DNA of 64,000 nt from Methylophilaceae bacterium. GTDB taxonomy: Bacteria > Pseudomonadota > Gammaproteobacteria > Burkholderiales > Methylophilaceae. The stretch lies in NCBI GenBank assembly GCA_013141125.1, contig JABFRO010000001.1, positions 1,674,001 to 1,738,000 on the forward strand. The letters run 5' to 3'. Positions 25,712-36,697 of the stretch are shown piece after piece; positions within the stretch are counted from its first letter, which is position 1; every line of letters starts with the position of its first letter. The notes beneath the pieces were generated by a model. That model was not told where the DNA came from. It saw only the letters and a list, made by a program, of their open reading frames with translations, and did no database searches. The translations under genes were made by a program, and so were the position numbers.

Positions 25712-27718
25712 TTATGGCGGATTGGGAGGCTCTCCCATATTGATCAGCGTACTGTTGGCATCAGCATCTGCCGGGACTACTCCATTGCTACCCACAATCA
25801 CCCCCAGGCGCTGTTTCAGTGTCTGGCTTTTGATGCCTAGCCGTGGCGCATAGTATTGCGCATTGGCCATCACTTTTTGCACATAAGTTCTGGTTTCTTC
25901 AAACGGGATATTCTCGATATAAATCGCCGCCTCCAGCGCTTGTGCGGCCGCCCAGCGCTTGGGTCGCCCCGGACCGGCATTGTAGGCGGCGGTAGCCATT
26001 ACCGATTGGCCATTCATTTGATCCAGCACATAGCGCAAATAATGCGTACCAAACTGGATATTGGTTTTTAGCTGATTGACCACACCCGGCGAATAATCGC
26101 TGATGCCCAAGCGTTTGGCTATCCATTTGGCGGTGGCGGGCATGATCTGCATCAGGCCGGAAGCGCCTACGCCGGATTTGGCAAAACTGATAAAGCGGCT
26201 TTCCTGACGAATCAAGCCATACACCCAGGATTCATCCAGCTGGTTTTCACGCGCATAATTCTGCATGTTGTCGCGGTATAGCGTGGGGTAACGCAGCTCG
26301 AAATCATGTAACAACCTGGTCTTGTCGGCAGTGTTGATCGCCACGTCATACCAGGCTTCCTGAAACGCCACTTCAGCGGCGGCAATGAGCTGCTTGTCGT
26401 CAAAATTACGTAGCGCCCAAGCCCATTCCTGTCTGGCTTCGGTGCGCATATCCAAACGCTGCAATTCAAACGCGCGTTGCACGGCGGGGAGATTTTTAAC
26501 CGCGCTGATTTCTTCCGCAGTGGCCTTGTAGACATTGGGGGGCGCGTTAATGCTATCGCCCAATTCTTCCAGCGCCAACAAGCCGTAATAGTGCCGCTCA
26601 TGCGATAGCGGTACCAAAATGGCATTGGCGGCGGGAATCTGTTTTTGCTCCTTGAGGGCGCGCCCTTTCCAATAACGCCACGCGCCAGCCTCACGTAAAT
26701 CAGGCGGCATGGCATCCACAGCGGCGATAACACTCACCCAGTCTTTTTGCCGCAAAGCGGCGCGTACCATCCAGGCCAGTTGGTCTTTCGTTGGAGATGC
26801 AGAAGAAGAAACTGATTGAGTTAACCTGGCACGTTTGTACATTTCCAGCGCCGTGGGGTCGTGTCTTCTGGCAGCATGCAAGGCAAATCTGCCCCATAGA
26901 TAGTTGCGCTCTTCTTGCGTATAAGCACTTTGCAGCTTGCCCCATAAATCCAGCGCTAAAGCCGGTTGATTGCGCGCCACGCGTTCCAATGCGTACAAAT
27001 ACACTTCACGTGTCAAGCGGGTATCCAGCGGTAGATTGGTTTTTTCCAGCGTTTTTTGCGGATTTTCATAGGCGCTGTTCAGCAGATTAAAATTGCTTAG
27101 ATTCAGCCGCTGTGCTGCACTTTTGGCAACGCTGATTTTACCTTCCTGCAAAGCCAGCCTGAAACGTGCCCAGAGATCATCCTCGGTCAAAATATCCACT
27201 TTTTGCATGCGATCAAACAAGGCATTGCAGTTGTCCGGCTGTACTGTAGGTACCAGCCATATTGGCTTGCCTTGTTTTAGTGCCTCGGCATCGCCCTGTT
27301 GCGCGCGTCCAAGCAATGCATAACAACTGACCGCCGTATCTTCGCGCTGATAATTGGGCAATTCGCTGAAAAAGATAGGCCAATCCTGACGCTTGCCCAG
27401 CGCCTTTAGCCACTCACCGCGTACCCGGTCAGCAAATGGGTAATCCGCATAGCGCTTTAAAAACTCCTCCACACTGGCATTATTGGCCTGGCTCAATCGC
27501 AACAACATTAGCCAGTAATCCGCATAAGCCGCCAGCACATAATTTTGCGCTTGTAATTGCTGCGTATATTCTGCAAGCGCTGCTTCATTCTGACGTTGAT
27601 AAGCACTACGTGCGTTGCTGAAAACTGTACTCTCATTCAGCGCCCAGGCCGGAAGGCTCAAGCATAACAAGCTGCCGAGCAGATAAGAGAAGCAAAGAAA
27701 ACCCGGCTTAAAGCGCAT
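25712..27718 (-). CDS. slt: Soluble lytic murein transglycosylase
   Basis: A periplasmic enzyme that cleaves peptidoglycan glycan strands with formation of 1,6-anhydromuramic ends. The 668 residues start with a signal peptide (hydrophobic to about residue 26, PAWA cleavage). A long alpha-solenoid of helical repeats follows, and the C-terminal SLT domain contains the catalytic Glu in GLIRQESRF, GLMQIMPATA and TAAYNAGPG. It is a stand-alone gene on the same strand as the restriction operon; the ATG start is unambiguous. Confidence 0.95.
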   Translation of the reverse strand: MRFKPGFLCFSYLLGSLLCLSLPAWALNESTVFSNARSAYQRQNEAALAEYTQQLQAQNYVLAAYADYWLMLLRLSQANNASVEEFLKRYADYPFADRVRGEWLKALGKRQDWPIFFSELPNYQREDTAVSCYALLGRAQQGDAEALKQGKPIWLVPTVQPDNCNALFDRMQKVDILTEDDLWARFRLALQEGKISVAKSAAQRLNLSNFNLLNSAYENPQKTLEKTNLPLDTRLTREVYLYALERVARNQPALALDLWGKLQSAYTQEERNYLWGRFALHAARRHDPTALEMYKRARLTQSVSSSASPTKDQLAWMVRAALRQKDWVSVIAAVDAMPPDLREAGAWRYWKGRALKEQKQIPAANAILVPLSHERHYYGLLALEELGDSINAPPNVYKATAEEISAVKNLPAVQRAFELQRLDMRTEARQEWAWALRNFDDKQLIAAAEVAFQEAWYDVAINTADKTRLLHDFELRYPTLYRDNMQNYARENQLDESWVYGLIRQESRFISFAKSGVGASGLMQIMPATAKWIAKRLGISDYSPGVVNQLKTNIQFGTHYLRYVLDQMNGQSVMATAAYNAGPGRPKRWAAAQALEAAIYIENIPFEETRTYVQKVMANAQYYAPRLGIKSQTLKQRLGVIVGSNGVVPADADANSTLINMGEPPNPP

Positions 27719-27790
27719 GAAAAGACCTTGAATTGAACAATTGGATAGCCGGGATAAAGCGAAATTCGAGATGGCTCAGGCTACCATGCT

Positions 27791-27973
27791 TTAAAAAAGA
27801 ATAATGCGCCCCATGGCAATCACCACTTCCACCACCAGCAATAACACCAAGGAAAATTTGATTAATTGCCAGGTAAAACGCAAATAGCGTTTATCACCGG
27901 ACAAAAAATAAATGCCCAGTGAAACCACCACGGTTATCAAGCATAGTGCGAGAAACAAACGAATAATCAGCAT
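27791..27973 (-). CDS. Small two-helix membrane protein
   Basis: A 60-residue protein with two hydrophobic segments (about residues 3-23 and 39-58) joined by a short charged loop (SGDKRYLRF). It begins 15 bases after the lpxC stop on the same strand, so it is probably co-transcribed with lpxC. No family is recognised. Its size and position suggest a genuine small inner-membrane protein, possibly accessory to envelope synthesis. Confidence 0.65.
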   Translation of the reverse strand: MLIIRLFLALCLITVVVSLGIYFLSGDKRYLRFTWQLIKFSLVLLLVVEVVIAMGRIILF

Positions 27974-27988
27974 GGCTTGAGCGTTAGC

Positions 27989-28918
27989 CTAGCTGTACTG
28001 CAGCACAGGCGGCATTACTACAGGTCGCTGAAAAGCAATAGGCGCTTCTTTGGCATTCAGAAAAGTAACATATTCCCAAGCCTCGGCATCGGCCAGCAAG
28101 CTGCGTAAAATCTGGTTATTCATGGCATGGCCGGATTTATGCGCGGTAAATGCACCTATCAGCGGATGACCCAGAATATAAAGATCGCCAATGGCATCCA
28201 GTATTTTGTGTTTGACAAACTCGTCATCAAAACGCAAACCTTCACTATTCAGCACGCGGTATTCATCCAGCACAATGGCGTTATTCAGGCTGCCGCCGCG
28301 CGCCAGCCCCATAGAGCGTAGCGCCTCAACTTCATGCATAAAGCCAAACGTGCGTGCGCGGCTGACTTCTTTGATATAGGAATTATCCGCAAAATCTATG
28401 CGTACGTTTTGCTCGGAATGCTCAAATGCAGGGTGATCGAAAGCGATGGAAAAATCGATTCTGAAGCCGGAATAAGGCTCAAAGCGTACCCATTTGTCGC
28501 CGTCCCGTACTTCTATGACTTTTTTAATACGTATAAATTTTTTTGGGGCGGATTGCTCCACTATACCCGCCGATTGCAGTAAGAATACAAACGGCCCGGC
28601 ACTGCCATCCATAATCGGCACTTCTGCCGCCGTTAAATCAATGTAAACATTATCAATACCCAAACCTGCCAGCGCTGACATTAAATGCTCCACAGTAGCC
28701 ACGCGTACGCCTTCATGTACCAGCGTAGTACATAAACGCGTATCGTTCACCATGTCAGGTTGCACCTTGATTTCCATGGGCTGAGGCAGATCCACGCGAC
28801 GAAAAACAATGCCGGTATCCGGCGCGGCAGGACGCAAGGTCAGCGTCACTTTTTCGCCGGAATGCAGGCCGACACCAGTCGCACTAGTCACCGCTTTCAG
28901 GCTTCTTTGTTTAAGCAC
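27989..28918 (-). CDS. lpxC: UDP-3-O-acyl-N-acetylglucosamine deacetylase
   Basis: The first committed step of lipid A synthesis: zinc-dependent deacetylation of UDP-3-O-acyl-GlcNAc in the cytoplasm. The 309 residues include the zinc His in [10 protein letters not shown], the second zinc site [10 protein letters not shown] and the catalytic His in HKSGH. The start is a GTG, and [21 protein letters not shown] is the usual family opening. It follows ftsZ at the end of the division cluster after a 141-base gap with its own hairpin, so it may be partly independent in transcription. Confidence 0.96.
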   Translation of the reverse strand: MLKQRSLKAVTSATGVGLHSGEKVTLTLRPAAPDTGIVFRRVDLPQPMEIKVQPDMVNDTRLCTTLVHEGVRVATVEHLMSALAGLGIDNVYIDLTAAEVPIMDGSAGPFVFLLQSAGIVEQSAPKKFIRIKKVIEVRDGDKWVRFEPYSGFRIDFSIAFDHPAFEHSEQNVRIDFADNSYIKEVSRARTFGFMHEVEALRSMGLARGGSLNNAIVLDEYRVLNSEGLRFDDEFVKHKILDAIGDLYILGHPLIGAFTAHKSGHAMNNQILRSLLADAEAWEYVTFLNAKEAPIAFQRPVVMPPVLQYS

Positions 28919-29019
28919 AGCGTCGCCTTTTTCTCAATAATTGCCTTGTCATGGATAAAAACTATAGCACTTTTGATGCCAGCCCGCATTGCGCTATGCA
29001 TTCAGACGTAGACACCGAT

Positions 29020-29045
29020 GTAGGGCAAGTTGAAGCCTGCCCTAC
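29020..29045. repeat. Short hairpin between ftsZ and lpxC
   Basis: GTAGGGCA (29020-29027) and TGCCCTAC (29038-29045) form an 8-bp stem with a 10-base loop. Its GTAGG end resembles the arms of the elements at 1880 and 8951. It has no T-run, so it is not a classical terminator. Confidence 0.6.
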
Positions 29046-29059
29046 CAACGACAGTCGCT

Positions 29060-30226
29060 TTAATCCGCTTGTTTACGCAAAAATGCCGGGATGTCGTATT
29101 CCTCAACGCCTGACATTTTCATCGCTTCAACCTGTGCCCGGCGACCATTGGAGCTGAATACAGCCGGTGCATCATCGTCCAAAGTACCACCAATAAAGGT
29201 GGTCTGGCCAGTAGTGCCATCGCGCACCGTGGTCATCACACGCAATTCCGGCTTTTGTTGACGACGATTCATGGCACCACTCAATCCGGTGGCTACCATG
29301 GTGACACGTAAACCATCACCCATGGACTCATCAAAAACATTACCAATAATCACAGTGGCATCATCTGCAGTAAACGCTTTGATGGTATTCATGACATCGT
29401 AATATTCCTTCATTTTGAAGGAGCTGCTAGCGGTAATATTAACCAGGACACCGCGCGCATTTGCCAGATTCACATCATCCAGCAACGGGCTTGCCACGGC
29501 TTGTTCTGCGGCAATACGCGCTCTGTCATTGCCATTGGCCACGGCAGAACCCATCATCGCCATGCCCATTTCCGACATTACCGTACGCACGTCAGCAAAA
29601 TCGACATTGACCATACCCGGGCAATTAATGATTTCAGCAATACCGGCCACAGCATTGTGCAGCACTTCATTAGCGGCTTTGTACGCATCCAGCATGGTGA
29701 CATCTTCGCCCAACACTTCCATCAGCTTTTCATTTGGAATGATAATGAGTGAATCCACATGTTTGGAAAGCTCTTCCAACCCTTCTTGTGCCAATTTTGT
29801 GCGTTTACCTTCAAAAGCAAACGGTTTGGTCACTACCGCCACTGTAAGGATGCCCATTTCACGCGCCACTTCGGCAATAATGGGTGCTGCACCAGTGCCG
29901 GTGCCGCCACCCATACCCGCCGTGATAAACAACATATCTGCGCCATCAATGATTTCCGCGATGCGATCACGATCTTCCAAAGCCGCTTCACGTCCAATTT
30001 CAGGGCGTGCACCAGCACCCAAGCCCTTGGTGATATCTGTACCAATTTGCAGTACAGTTTTAGCCTGACTTTTCTTCAAAGCCTGCATATCGGTATTGGC
30101 GCAGATAAACTCAACGCCTCCAATGGCCTTTGCGATCATGTGCTCTACTGCATTGCCACCGCAACCGCCCACGCCTATGACCTTAATCACTGCCTCTTGA
30201 GATTCGCTCTCCATAATTTCAAACAT
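29060..30226 (-). CDS. ftsZ: Cell division protein FtsZ
   Basis: A tubulin-like GTPase that polymerises into the Z-ring at mid-cell. The ATG at 30226 is chosen because TAGGAGG lies just upstream and MFEIMESES is a usual start, giving 388 residues; the frame runs 32 codons further upstream without support. The tubulin signature GGGTGTG is at residues 106-112. The C-terminal peptide EEYDIPAFLRK, which binds FtsA and ZipA, is intact. A 197-base gap separates it from ftsA, room for its own promoter. Confidence 0.97.
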   Translation of the reverse strand: MFEIMESESQEAVIKVIGVGGCGGNAVEHMIAKAIGGVEFICANTDMQALKKSQAKTVLQIGTDITKGLGAGARPEIGREAALEDRDRIAEIIDGADMLFITAGMGGGTGTGAAPIIAEVAREMGILTVAVVTKPFAFEGKRTKLAQEGLEELSKHVDSLIIIPNEKLMEVLGEDVTMLDAYKAANEVLHNAVAGIAEIINCPGMVNVDFADVRTVMSEMGMAMMGSAVANGNDRARIAAEQAVASPLLDDVNLANARGVLVNITASSSFKMKEYYDVMNTIKAFTADDATVIIGNVFDESMGDGLRVTMVATGLSGAMNRRQQKPELRVMTTVRDGTTGQTTFIGGTLDDDAPAVFSSNGRRAQVEAMKMSGVEEYDIPAFLRKQAD

Positions 30227-30423
30227 TTTATTTCCTCCTAAAATTAACAAATTGGGCCATCTCAAAAAATCAAACGCCCAGATTATTTCTATATCGCTGC
30301 TGAAATTTCTTTGCTTATACAATTTAAACTGCGCTTAGAAAATTTCTCCAACCATACAAAACAGCTCTGGATTTCAGATTTACTAAAATCACCCTTAACC
30401 CGTACCTAACAATAAAAAAACTA

Positions 30424-31662
30424 CTAAAAATTCCCCTGAAACCAACTCTTCATGCGGTCAAATATTCGTCCCACAGAATTGATCTCCAACTGCCCCTGAA
30501 TTTGACGTTCCACTTGCTGCTTGCCCATTAATACCAAACCCACGCTAGTGGCAAAGCGCGGATTTTCAACCACTTCGGTTAACCCACCCACATGACGCGG
30601 CATACCCAGGCGCACCGGCATGTGGAATATTTCTTCGCCCAGCTCCACCATGCCGCGCATCATGGAAGCGCCACCGGTAATCACAATGCCGGAGGCGATC
30701 ATTTCTTCCAGACCGCTGCGGCGTAATTCCCCCAATACAAACTCGTATAGCTCGACCACACGCGGCTCTATCACCTCGGCCAAAGTCTGCACTGATAGTT
30801 GCCGCGCCTCACGCCCATCCACGCCAGGTACATCCACCACCTCACGCGGATCAGCCAGTTGGCGTAAGGCACGACCATGTTTGATCTTGATTTCTTCTGC
30901 CGATTGCGTAGGCGTACGGAAAGCCACCGCCACATCATTGGTGATTTGATCGCCGGCAATAGGAATCACAGCGGTATGGCGTATCGCACCTTGCTTGAAT
31001 ACCGCAATATCTGTGGTACCACCGCCAATATCCACCAGGCAGACACCCAGCTCTTTTTCATCTTCCGTCAACACCGCCATGCTGGAAGCCAGCGGTTGCA
31101 GAATCAGATCATTCACCTCCAGCCCGCAACGGCGTATACATTTGACGATATTTTGTGCGGCGGCAACGGCTCCAGTGACAATATGCACTTTCACTTCCAG
31201 CTTCATGCCGCTCATGCCCAATGGCTCGCGCACATCTTCCTGGCCGTCAATAATGAATTCCTGCGTGAGAATGTGCAGAATCTGCTGATCGGATGGCAGT
31301 GCGATGGTGCGTGCGGTTTCAATCACCCTGTCCATATCCATTTGCGTCACTTCCGCATCTTTGATTTTCACCATGCCGTGCGCATTCAAACTCTTGATAT
31401 GGCTACCGGCTATGCCGGTAAACACGGTGGTGATCTTGCAATCCGCCATCAGCTCGGCTTCTTCAATGGCCCGCTGTATGGATTGCATGGTGGCATCAAT
31501 ATTCACCACCACCCCCTTCTTTAGCCCACGCGACACATGCTGCCCCAGTCCGATTATCTTGAGGCTATTGTCAGGCTGAAGTTCTGCCACTATCGCCACA
31601 ATTTTCGATGTGCCGATATCCAAACCCACAATGAGATTTTTCTCTTCTCTGATCTTGCTCAT
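30424..31662 (-). CDS. ftsA: Cell division protein FtsA
   Basis: An actin-like ATPase that tethers FtsZ filaments to the membrane and recruits later division proteins. The 412 residues open with LIVGLDIGTSKI (phosphate 1 loop) and contain CLVDIGGGTTDIAVF and the 1C domain. The C-terminal amphipathic membrane-targeting helix, FDRMKSWFQGNF, is present. It follows ftsQ by 25 bases. Confidence 0.96.
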   Translation of the reverse strand: MSKIREEKNLIVGLDIGTSKIVAIVAELQPDNSLKIIGLGQHVSRGLKKGVVVNIDATMQSIQRAIEEAELMADCKITTVFTGIAGSHIKSLNAHGMVKIKDAEVTQMDMDRVIETARTIALPSDQQILHILTQEFIIDGQEDVREPLGMSGMKLEVKVHIVTGAVAAAQNIVKCIRRCGLEVNDLILQPLASSMAVLTEDEKELGVCLVDIGGGTTDIAVFKQGAIRHTAVIPIAGDQITNDVAVAFRTPTQSAEEIKIKHGRALRQLADPREVVDVPGVDGREARQLSVQTLAEVIEPRVVELYEFVLGELRRSGLEEMIASGIVITGGASMMRGMVELGEEIFHMPVRLGMPRHVGGLTEVVENPRFATSVGLVLMGKQQVERQIQGQLEINSVGRIFDRMKSWFQGNF

Positions 31663-31687
31663 TTACCTATTCCTTATTGGTTGCCAA

Positions 31688-32437
31688 TTAAGCAGCGCCT
31701 GTTTGATGTGTTGTTGTTTTATGTGGTGGAATTTTCCCCGCCAGTGCCGGTTTACGTACGGCAAAACCATTGGGATAGCGCAAATCCGCATAACTAACCT
31801 GCACTCCCAAACCGCCTAAAGTTTCCTGATAAACGCTGGCAAATTTTGCCAATCGTGTTTCCATTTGTTCACGTCCCAGTTCTATTACCATGTTCTTGTC
31901 GGTCTTGATTTGCCAGGCACGTCTGGGGCTCAATGCCAGTTGTGTAATTTTCATGCCGGTTGTTGCCAGTGAGCGGCTGAAACTTGCATAATGTTCAGCC
32001 ACTTCACGCACGCCATTACCCGGACCATAAAATACTGGCAAATCACTATCCGAAGCCGCCATAAACAGCTCACCATAACTATTCACCAGCGCAATATTGC
32101 CCCAGCGCGCCAACTCTTTTTGTTCTTCAATCACTACTTCCAGCTTGTCCGGCCAACGTCTGCGCACACTGACACTGCGCGCCCAGGGCAGCTTTTGAAA
32201 AGCATCACGCGTGCTTTCCAGATCCAGCGTGAAAAAATTACCTTTCAGATAGCGCCCGACAATCATATTGATTTGCTCGCGCGACACATGCGTAAGCTGG
32301 CCGTCTATACGCACTTCACGCACCGGAAAAAACGGTGAATGCACCAGCGCGAAAAGTCCGGCATAAAGCAATATCACCACCGCCATGGCGTTGAGAAAGT
32401 TGGCAATCCAAAGCAGGATTTGCGGTTTATCCCACAT
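31688..32437 (-). CDS. ftsQ: Cell division protein FtsQ
   Basis: A bitopic inner-membrane protein that links early and late division proteins through FtsB/FtsL. The 249 residues have a short cytoplasmic start, one membrane segment (about 12-32), a POTRA domain opening [18 protein letters not shown], and a beta-domain with [11 protein letters not shown]. Its ATG lies inside the end of ddl (11-base overlap), which implies coupled translation. The C-terminus is Ala/Thr/His-rich and short. Confidence 0.93.
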   Translation of the reverse strand: MWDKPQILLWIANFLNAMAVVILLYAGLFALVHSPFFPVREVRIDGQLTHVSREQINMIVGRYLKGNFFTLDLESTRDAFQKLPWARSVSVRRRWPDKLEVVIEEQKELARWGNIALVNSYGELFMAASDSDLPVFYGPGNGVREVAEHYASFSRSLATTGMKITQLALSPRRAWQIKTDKNMVIELGREQMETRLAKFASVYQETLGGLGVQVSYADLRYPNGFAVRKPALAGKIPPHKTTTHQTGAA

Positions 32438-33335
32438 GCGCCTGTTCCAAAACCTTAATCACCAATTGCTCAAAGCTGATACCCGCTGCGCGCGCTGCCA
32501 TGGGCACCAGGCTGTGGTCGGTCATGCCGGGCGAAGTATTCAGCTCCAGAAAATAATGCTTGCCGGCCTCATCCATCAGAAAATCCACACGTCCCCAACC
32601 TTGCCCGCCCACCACCTGAAACGCCTGCAAGGCCTGGGCACGAATCTGCGCCTCTTGTTCTGCGGGCAAACCGCATGGGCAAAGGTATTGGGTATCGTCA
32701 CGCAGATATTTCGCTTCGTAATCATAAAATTCATTGGCTGGCACTATGCGCACGATAGGCAAAGCGCTAGCGCCCAGAATACCCACGGTATATTCACCAC
32801 CGCCGACGAATTTCTCGGCAATGACCAGCGGGTCGGACTTGGCTGCCAGTTCATAGGCGGCTTGTAAATCGCCAGCCTGTTTCACCTTGCTGATGCCTAT
32901 GCTGGAACCTTCATTGGCAGGCTTCACAAACAAAGGCAAACCCAAGCGCGATTCAACCGCCGCAAAATCACTGTCGGCCGCTATCAACTCAAAATCCGGC
33001 GTACTGATACCCGCCGCGCGCCACAGCAACTTGGTGCGCCATTTATCCATACCCACGCTGGAAGCCAGCACACCGCTGCCGGTGTAGGGGATTCCCATCA
33101 ATTCCAGCGCGCCCTGTATGGTACCGTCCTCGCCAAAACGGCCATGCAGCGCGATAAAAGCGCGGTCGAAACTTTCCAGCTCGTGCCAATCACGCGTGGC
33201 CGGATCAAACGCATGTGCATCCACGCCCTGCCCTTGCAAGGCCGCCAATACGGCATTGCCGCTTTTGAGCGAAACTTCGCGCTCACCGGATTTACCGCCG
33301 AACAATACCGCCACTTTGCCAAACCTGTTACTCAT
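32427..33335 (-). CDS. ddl: D-alanine--D-alanine ligase
   Basis: An ATP-grasp enzyme making the D-Ala-D-Ala dipeptide of peptidoglycan. The ATG at 33335 (302 residues) is preferred to the upstream frame because AAGGA lies at good spacing and [23 protein letters not shown] is a typical start. The substrate Ser/Glu loop and the ATP-grasp motifs ([36 protein letters not shown]) are present. It overlaps murB by 8 bases upstream and ftsQ by 11 downstream. Confidence 0.96.
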   Translation of the reverse strand: MSNRFGKVAVLFGGKSGEREVSLKSGNAVLAALQGQGVDAHAFDPATRDWHELESFDRAFIALHGRFGEDGTIQGALELMGIPYTGSGVLASSVGMDKWRTKLLWRAAGISTPDFELIAADSDFAAVESRLGLPLFVKPANEGSSIGISKVKQAGDLQAAYELAAKSDPLVIAEKFVGGGEYTVGILGASALPIVRIVPANEFYDYEAKYLRDDTQYLCPCGLPAEQEAQIRAQALQAFQVVGGQGWGRVDFLMDEAGKHYFLELNTSPGMTDHSLVPMAARAAGISFEQLVIKVLEQAHVG

Positions 33336-34227
33336 GCACGCTATCCTTTTCACCAATTACTTTTATTTCCTGCTGCAATTCCACACCTTGCTGCTGCTTG
33401 ACCGTGGCTTTTATATGCGCGATCAAATTTTCTATATCTGCCGCCGTTGCCGTGCCCAGGTTGATAATGAAATTGGCGTGCTTTTCCGATACCTGCGCGC
33501 CGCCAAGCACATAGCCTTTCAGACCGCTGGCCTCAATCAACCGCGCGGCATGGTCGTCCTCCGGGTTGCGGAATACCGAACCGGCATTCGGCCAGTTCAA
33601 GGGTTGCGTTGCCAGACGTTTTGCCAACAGCTGCTTGATTTTCTCCTCGGCTATATCTCCTGCACCGGTATGTAATTGCAACCAGGCCGCCACAAACCAT
33701 TCTTCACCGGGCAAACCTACATGGCGATAACCGATTTCCAGATCCGCCTCGGTGCGCAGATGCAAAGTGCCAAAGCGGTCTATGGTCTGCGCCTTGCGCA
33801 CCACATCCCAGGTTTCCGCGCCATGGCAACCCGCATTCATCGCCAGTGCGCCGCCCATCGTACCGGGGATGCCCGCCAAAAATTCGGCACCATGCAAATG
33901 CTGGCGTGCTGCCAACTTGGCCAGCTTGGCACAAGTCACCCCGGCCTCGGCATACACGGTTTCGCCATCAAAATGCAGTTCAGTTAACGCGTCATGCATG
34001 AGGATCACGATGCCGCGCACGCCACCATCGCGCACCAGCAAATTACTGCCCAGCCCGATAAAATAAAGCGCTACACCATGCGCAACCTGATGTAGAAATA
34101 CCTGCAAATCCGCCAGATTGGCGGGTATATAAAGCTGCTCCGCCGCGCCGCCCACGCGCCAGCTGGTATAGCGTGCCAGCGGCTCGTTACACAGCAACTT
34201 GCCCTGCAATGCTGGCGTTTGTGTCAT
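33328..34227 (-). CDS. murB: UDP-N-acetylenolpyruvoylglucosamine reductase
   Basis: An FAD-dependent enzyme that reduces UDP-GlcNAc-enolpyruvate to UDP-MurNAc with NADPH. The 299 residues fit the shorter (type II) MurB. The FAD-binding [14 protein letters not shown] is near residue 20, [17 protein letters not shown] lies in the middle, and the catalytic Ser is in GSVFRNP. It overlaps murC by 4 bases (ATGA) and ddl by 8. Having murB between murC and ddl is a common order in proteobacteria. Confidence 0.96.
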   Translation of the reverse strand: MTQTPALQGKLLCNEPLARYTSWRVGGAAEQLYIPANLADLQVFLHQVAHGVALYFIGLGSNLLVRDGGVRGIVILMHDALTELHFDGETVYAEAGVTCAKLAKLAARQHLHGAEFLAGIPGTMGGALAMNAGCHGAETWDVVRKAQTIDRFGTLHLRTEADLEIGYRHVGLPGEEWFVAAWLQLHTGAGDIAEEKIKQLLAKRLATQPLNWPNAGSVFRNPEDDHAARLIEASGLKGYVLGGAQVSEKHANFIINLGTATAADIENLIAHIKATVKQQQGVELQQEIKVIGEKDSVHE

Positions 34228-35621
34228 GAGCTGGCCAACTCCCTGGTCTTGGCTGCTACCTGCCCGATAGAGCCTGCGCCCATCACAATCACCACATCAC
34301 CATTGCGCGCCACATTCAAAATGGCTTCCGGCAGTTCGGCTGGCGTATCAATAAAAATCGGCTCGACTTTACCCAGCAGCCGTACTGCACGTACCAGTGA
34401 ACGCCCATCGGCGGCGACTATGGGCGCTTCACCGGCGGCGTAAACTTCGGTCAGCAGTAGTGCATCGGTACTGGATAGCACTTTGACGAAATCTTCAAAA
34501 CAATCGCGGGTACGCGTATAACGATGCGGCTGAAACGCCATCACCAAACGCCGTCCGGGGAAGGCACCGCGCGCTGCCGCGATTACCGCCTGCATTTCCA
34601 CCGGATGATGGCCGTAATCATCAATCAGCGTGAAGGTTCCGCCACTTTTAGCAGCCACTTCACCGTAGCGCTCAAAGCGCCGACCTACACCCCGGAATTC
34701 GCCCAAGGCCTTGATAATGGCGGCATCCGGCACATCCAGCTCACTGGCCACGGCAATCGCCGCCAGCGCATTCAAAACATAATGATTGCCCGGCAGATTC
34801 AGCGTGACTTCAAACTCAGTCGTCACGCCGTTAATGCGCTGCACAGTGAAATGCATCTGGCCGTTATCCGCGCGCACATTGATGGCACGTACCCGCGCCT
34901 CTTCAGAAAAACCATAGGGCATGACCGGTTTGGTAATACTGGGCAAAATGGCACGAATATTGGGATCATCCACGCATACCACCGCCATGCCGTAAAAAGG
35001 CATACGTTGCAGAAACTCGACAAATGCGCCTTTCAGCTTTTCAAAATCATGACCATAGGTTTCCATATGATCGGCATCTATATTGGTGACAACCGCCATC
35101 ACCGGTGACAGATGCAGAAATGAAGCATCCGACTCATCCGCTTCCACCACAATAAACTCACCGTTGCCCAGGCGCGCATTGCTACTGGCGGCCTCCAGCT
35201 TGCCGCCAATGACAAATGTCGGATCCATGCCAGCCTCAGCCAAAATGCTGGCAATCAAGCTGGTGGTCGTGGTTTTGCCGTGCGTGCCGGCCACGGCTAT
35301 GCCCTGACGGAAGCGCATCAACTCGGCCAGCATCAGCGCGCGCGGCACCACAGGGATATTTTTTGCCCGTGCGGCAATAACTTCAGGATTACTTTCATTC
35401 ACCGCCGAAGACACCACCACCACATCCGCCGCCAGCAGATTTTCCGCCGCATGGCCTTGATAAACAGTGGCACCTAAGCTGGCCAGACGTTGCGTTGTGG
35501 TGTTAGCAGCCAGGTCGGAGCCGCTGACAATAAAGCCCAGATTCATCAGCACTTCAGCAATGCCGCTCATGCCGGAACCGCCTATGCCGACAAAATGGAT
35601 ATTTTTTACTTTATGTTTCAA
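34224..35621 (-). CDS. murC: UDP-N-acetylmuramate--L-alanine ligase
   Basis: Adds the first stem-peptide residue, L-Ala, to UDP-MurNAc. The start is taken as TTG 35621, whose A-overlap with the murG stop (TTGA) and upstream AAGGA fit, and the resulting [19 protein letters not shown] start matches the family; the frame continues six codons upstream. The P-loop GTHGKTTT begins at residue 112. The 465 residues include the central ATPase and C-terminal domains (DDYGHHPVE). Confidence 0.96.
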   Translation of the reverse strand: MKHKVKNIHFVGIGGSGMSGIAEVLMNLGFIVSGSDLAANTTTQRLASLGATVYQGHAAENLLAADVVVVSSAVNESNPEVIAARAKNIPVVPRALMLAELMRFRQGIAVAGTHGKTTTTSLIASILAEAGMDPTFVIGGKLEAASSNARLGNGEFIVVEADESDASFLHLSPVMAVVTNIDADHMETYGHDFEKLKGAFVEFLQRMPFYGMAVVCVDDPNIRAILPSITKPVMPYGFSEEARVRAINVRADNGQMHFTVQRINGVTTEFEVTLNLPGNHYVLNALAAIAVASELDVPDAAIIKALGEFRGVGRRFERYGEVAAKSGGTFTLIDDYGHHPVEMQAVIAAARGAFPGRRLVMAFQPHRYTRTRDCFEDFVKVLSSTDALLLTEVYAAGEAPIVAADGRSLVRAVRLLGKVEPIFIDTPAELPEAILNVARNGDVVIVMGAGSIGQVAAKTRELASS

Positions 35622-36697
35622 TTGGCGGCTTCCTTGCAAATTTCGGCCACGGTCGCGGTTGCTTCCGGCTTACCCAAAACCCGCGCTTTATGCGCCATCT
35701 TCAATAATTTTTCGCGTGTCATTTCATTCAAAATTTTCAGTAATGCAGCTACGCTCAAATCTGCTTGTTGTATCAAAATGGCCGCACCATCATCGGCCAA
35801 ATACCTGGCGTTGCCGGTTTGATGATCGTCCACCGCAAATGGAAACGGCACCAGCACACTGGCCACGCCTGCGGCTGAAAGCTCGGCTACAGTCAGTGCA
35901 CCTGCTCGGCAAATCACCAGATCGCACCAGTCATACATGGCGGCCATATCTTCAATAAAAGCGCGCGTATCGGCGGCAACACCAGCGGCGCGGTAGCCAC
36001 CTTCAAGCGCGGCAAGATGTTTTTCACCGGCCTGATGAATCACTTGCGGCCTGTGCTCTTCCGGCATCAGCGCCAATACCTGCGGCACAATCTGATTCAA
36101 GGCTTGTGCGCCCAAACTGCCGCCAACCACTAATAAGCGCAAAACTCCGCTACGGCCTTGAAACCGTTGCTCGGGCGCGGGCAGCGCAGAAATATCCGCG
36201 CGCACCGGATTACCTACCAACAACGCTTTGCCTGCTTTTAATTTCTGGGCAAACGCCGTTGGAAAAGCCGCCAGCACGCGCTGTGCAAATTTTGCCAGCA
36301 CTTTGTTGGTTAAACCGGCCACCGAATTTTGTTCATGCACCACCAGCGGTTTGCCCAGCAAGCGCGCCATCAAACCACCTGGAAAAGCCGCAAAACCGCC
36401 CATGCCCAGCACCACATTGGGCCGGTGTTTGCGCAAGGCTTGCAGGCTTTGCGCAAAGGCCTTTGCCAGTTTCAGCGGTAGCAACAGCCAGCCCAGCACG
36501 CCCTTGCCGCGCACGCCACGCATATTTATCATGGCTTTATCGTAGCCTTTATGCGCAATCAAACGATTTTCCATACCGCCTTCCGTCGCCAGCCACACAA
36601 TGCGCCAACCCTGTTGTTGCAAGTAATCCGCCACGGCCATCGCCGGATAAACATGCCCGCCAGTTCCGCCTGCCATTACCATCAGCGTTTTGCTCAT
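35618..36697 (-). CDS. murG: Lipid II synthase (GlcNAc transferase) MurG
   Basis: A peripheral membrane GT-B glycosyltransferase that transfers GlcNAc to lipid I, forming lipid II. The 359 residues begin [23 protein letters not shown], the acceptor-side glycine loop, and later show [13 protein letters not shown] and the UDP-binding [15 protein letters not shown]. It overlaps ftsW and murC by 4 bases each. Confidence 0.97.
   Translation of the reverse strand: MSKTLMVMAGGTGGHVYPAMAVADYLQQQGWRIVWLATEGGMENRLIAHKGYDKAMINMRGVRGKGVLGWLLLPLKLAKAFAQSLQALRKHRPNVVLGMGGFAAFPGGLMARLLGKPLVVHEQNSVAGLTNKVLAKFAQRVLAAFPTAFAQKLKAGKALLVGNPVRADISALPAPEQRFQGRSGVLRLLVVGGSLGAQALNQIVPQVLALMPEEHRPQVIHQAGEKHLAALEGGYRAAGVAADTRAFIEDMAAMYDWCDLVICRAGALTVAELSAAGVASVLVPFPFAVDDHQTGNARYLADDGAAILIQQADLSVAALLKILNEMTREKLLKMAHKARVLGKPEATATVAEICKEAAN

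Noticed and set aside
29415-30068. 217-codon plus-strand frame inside ftsZ
   Set aside because: Antisense shadow of the highly conserved ftsZ GTPase region.
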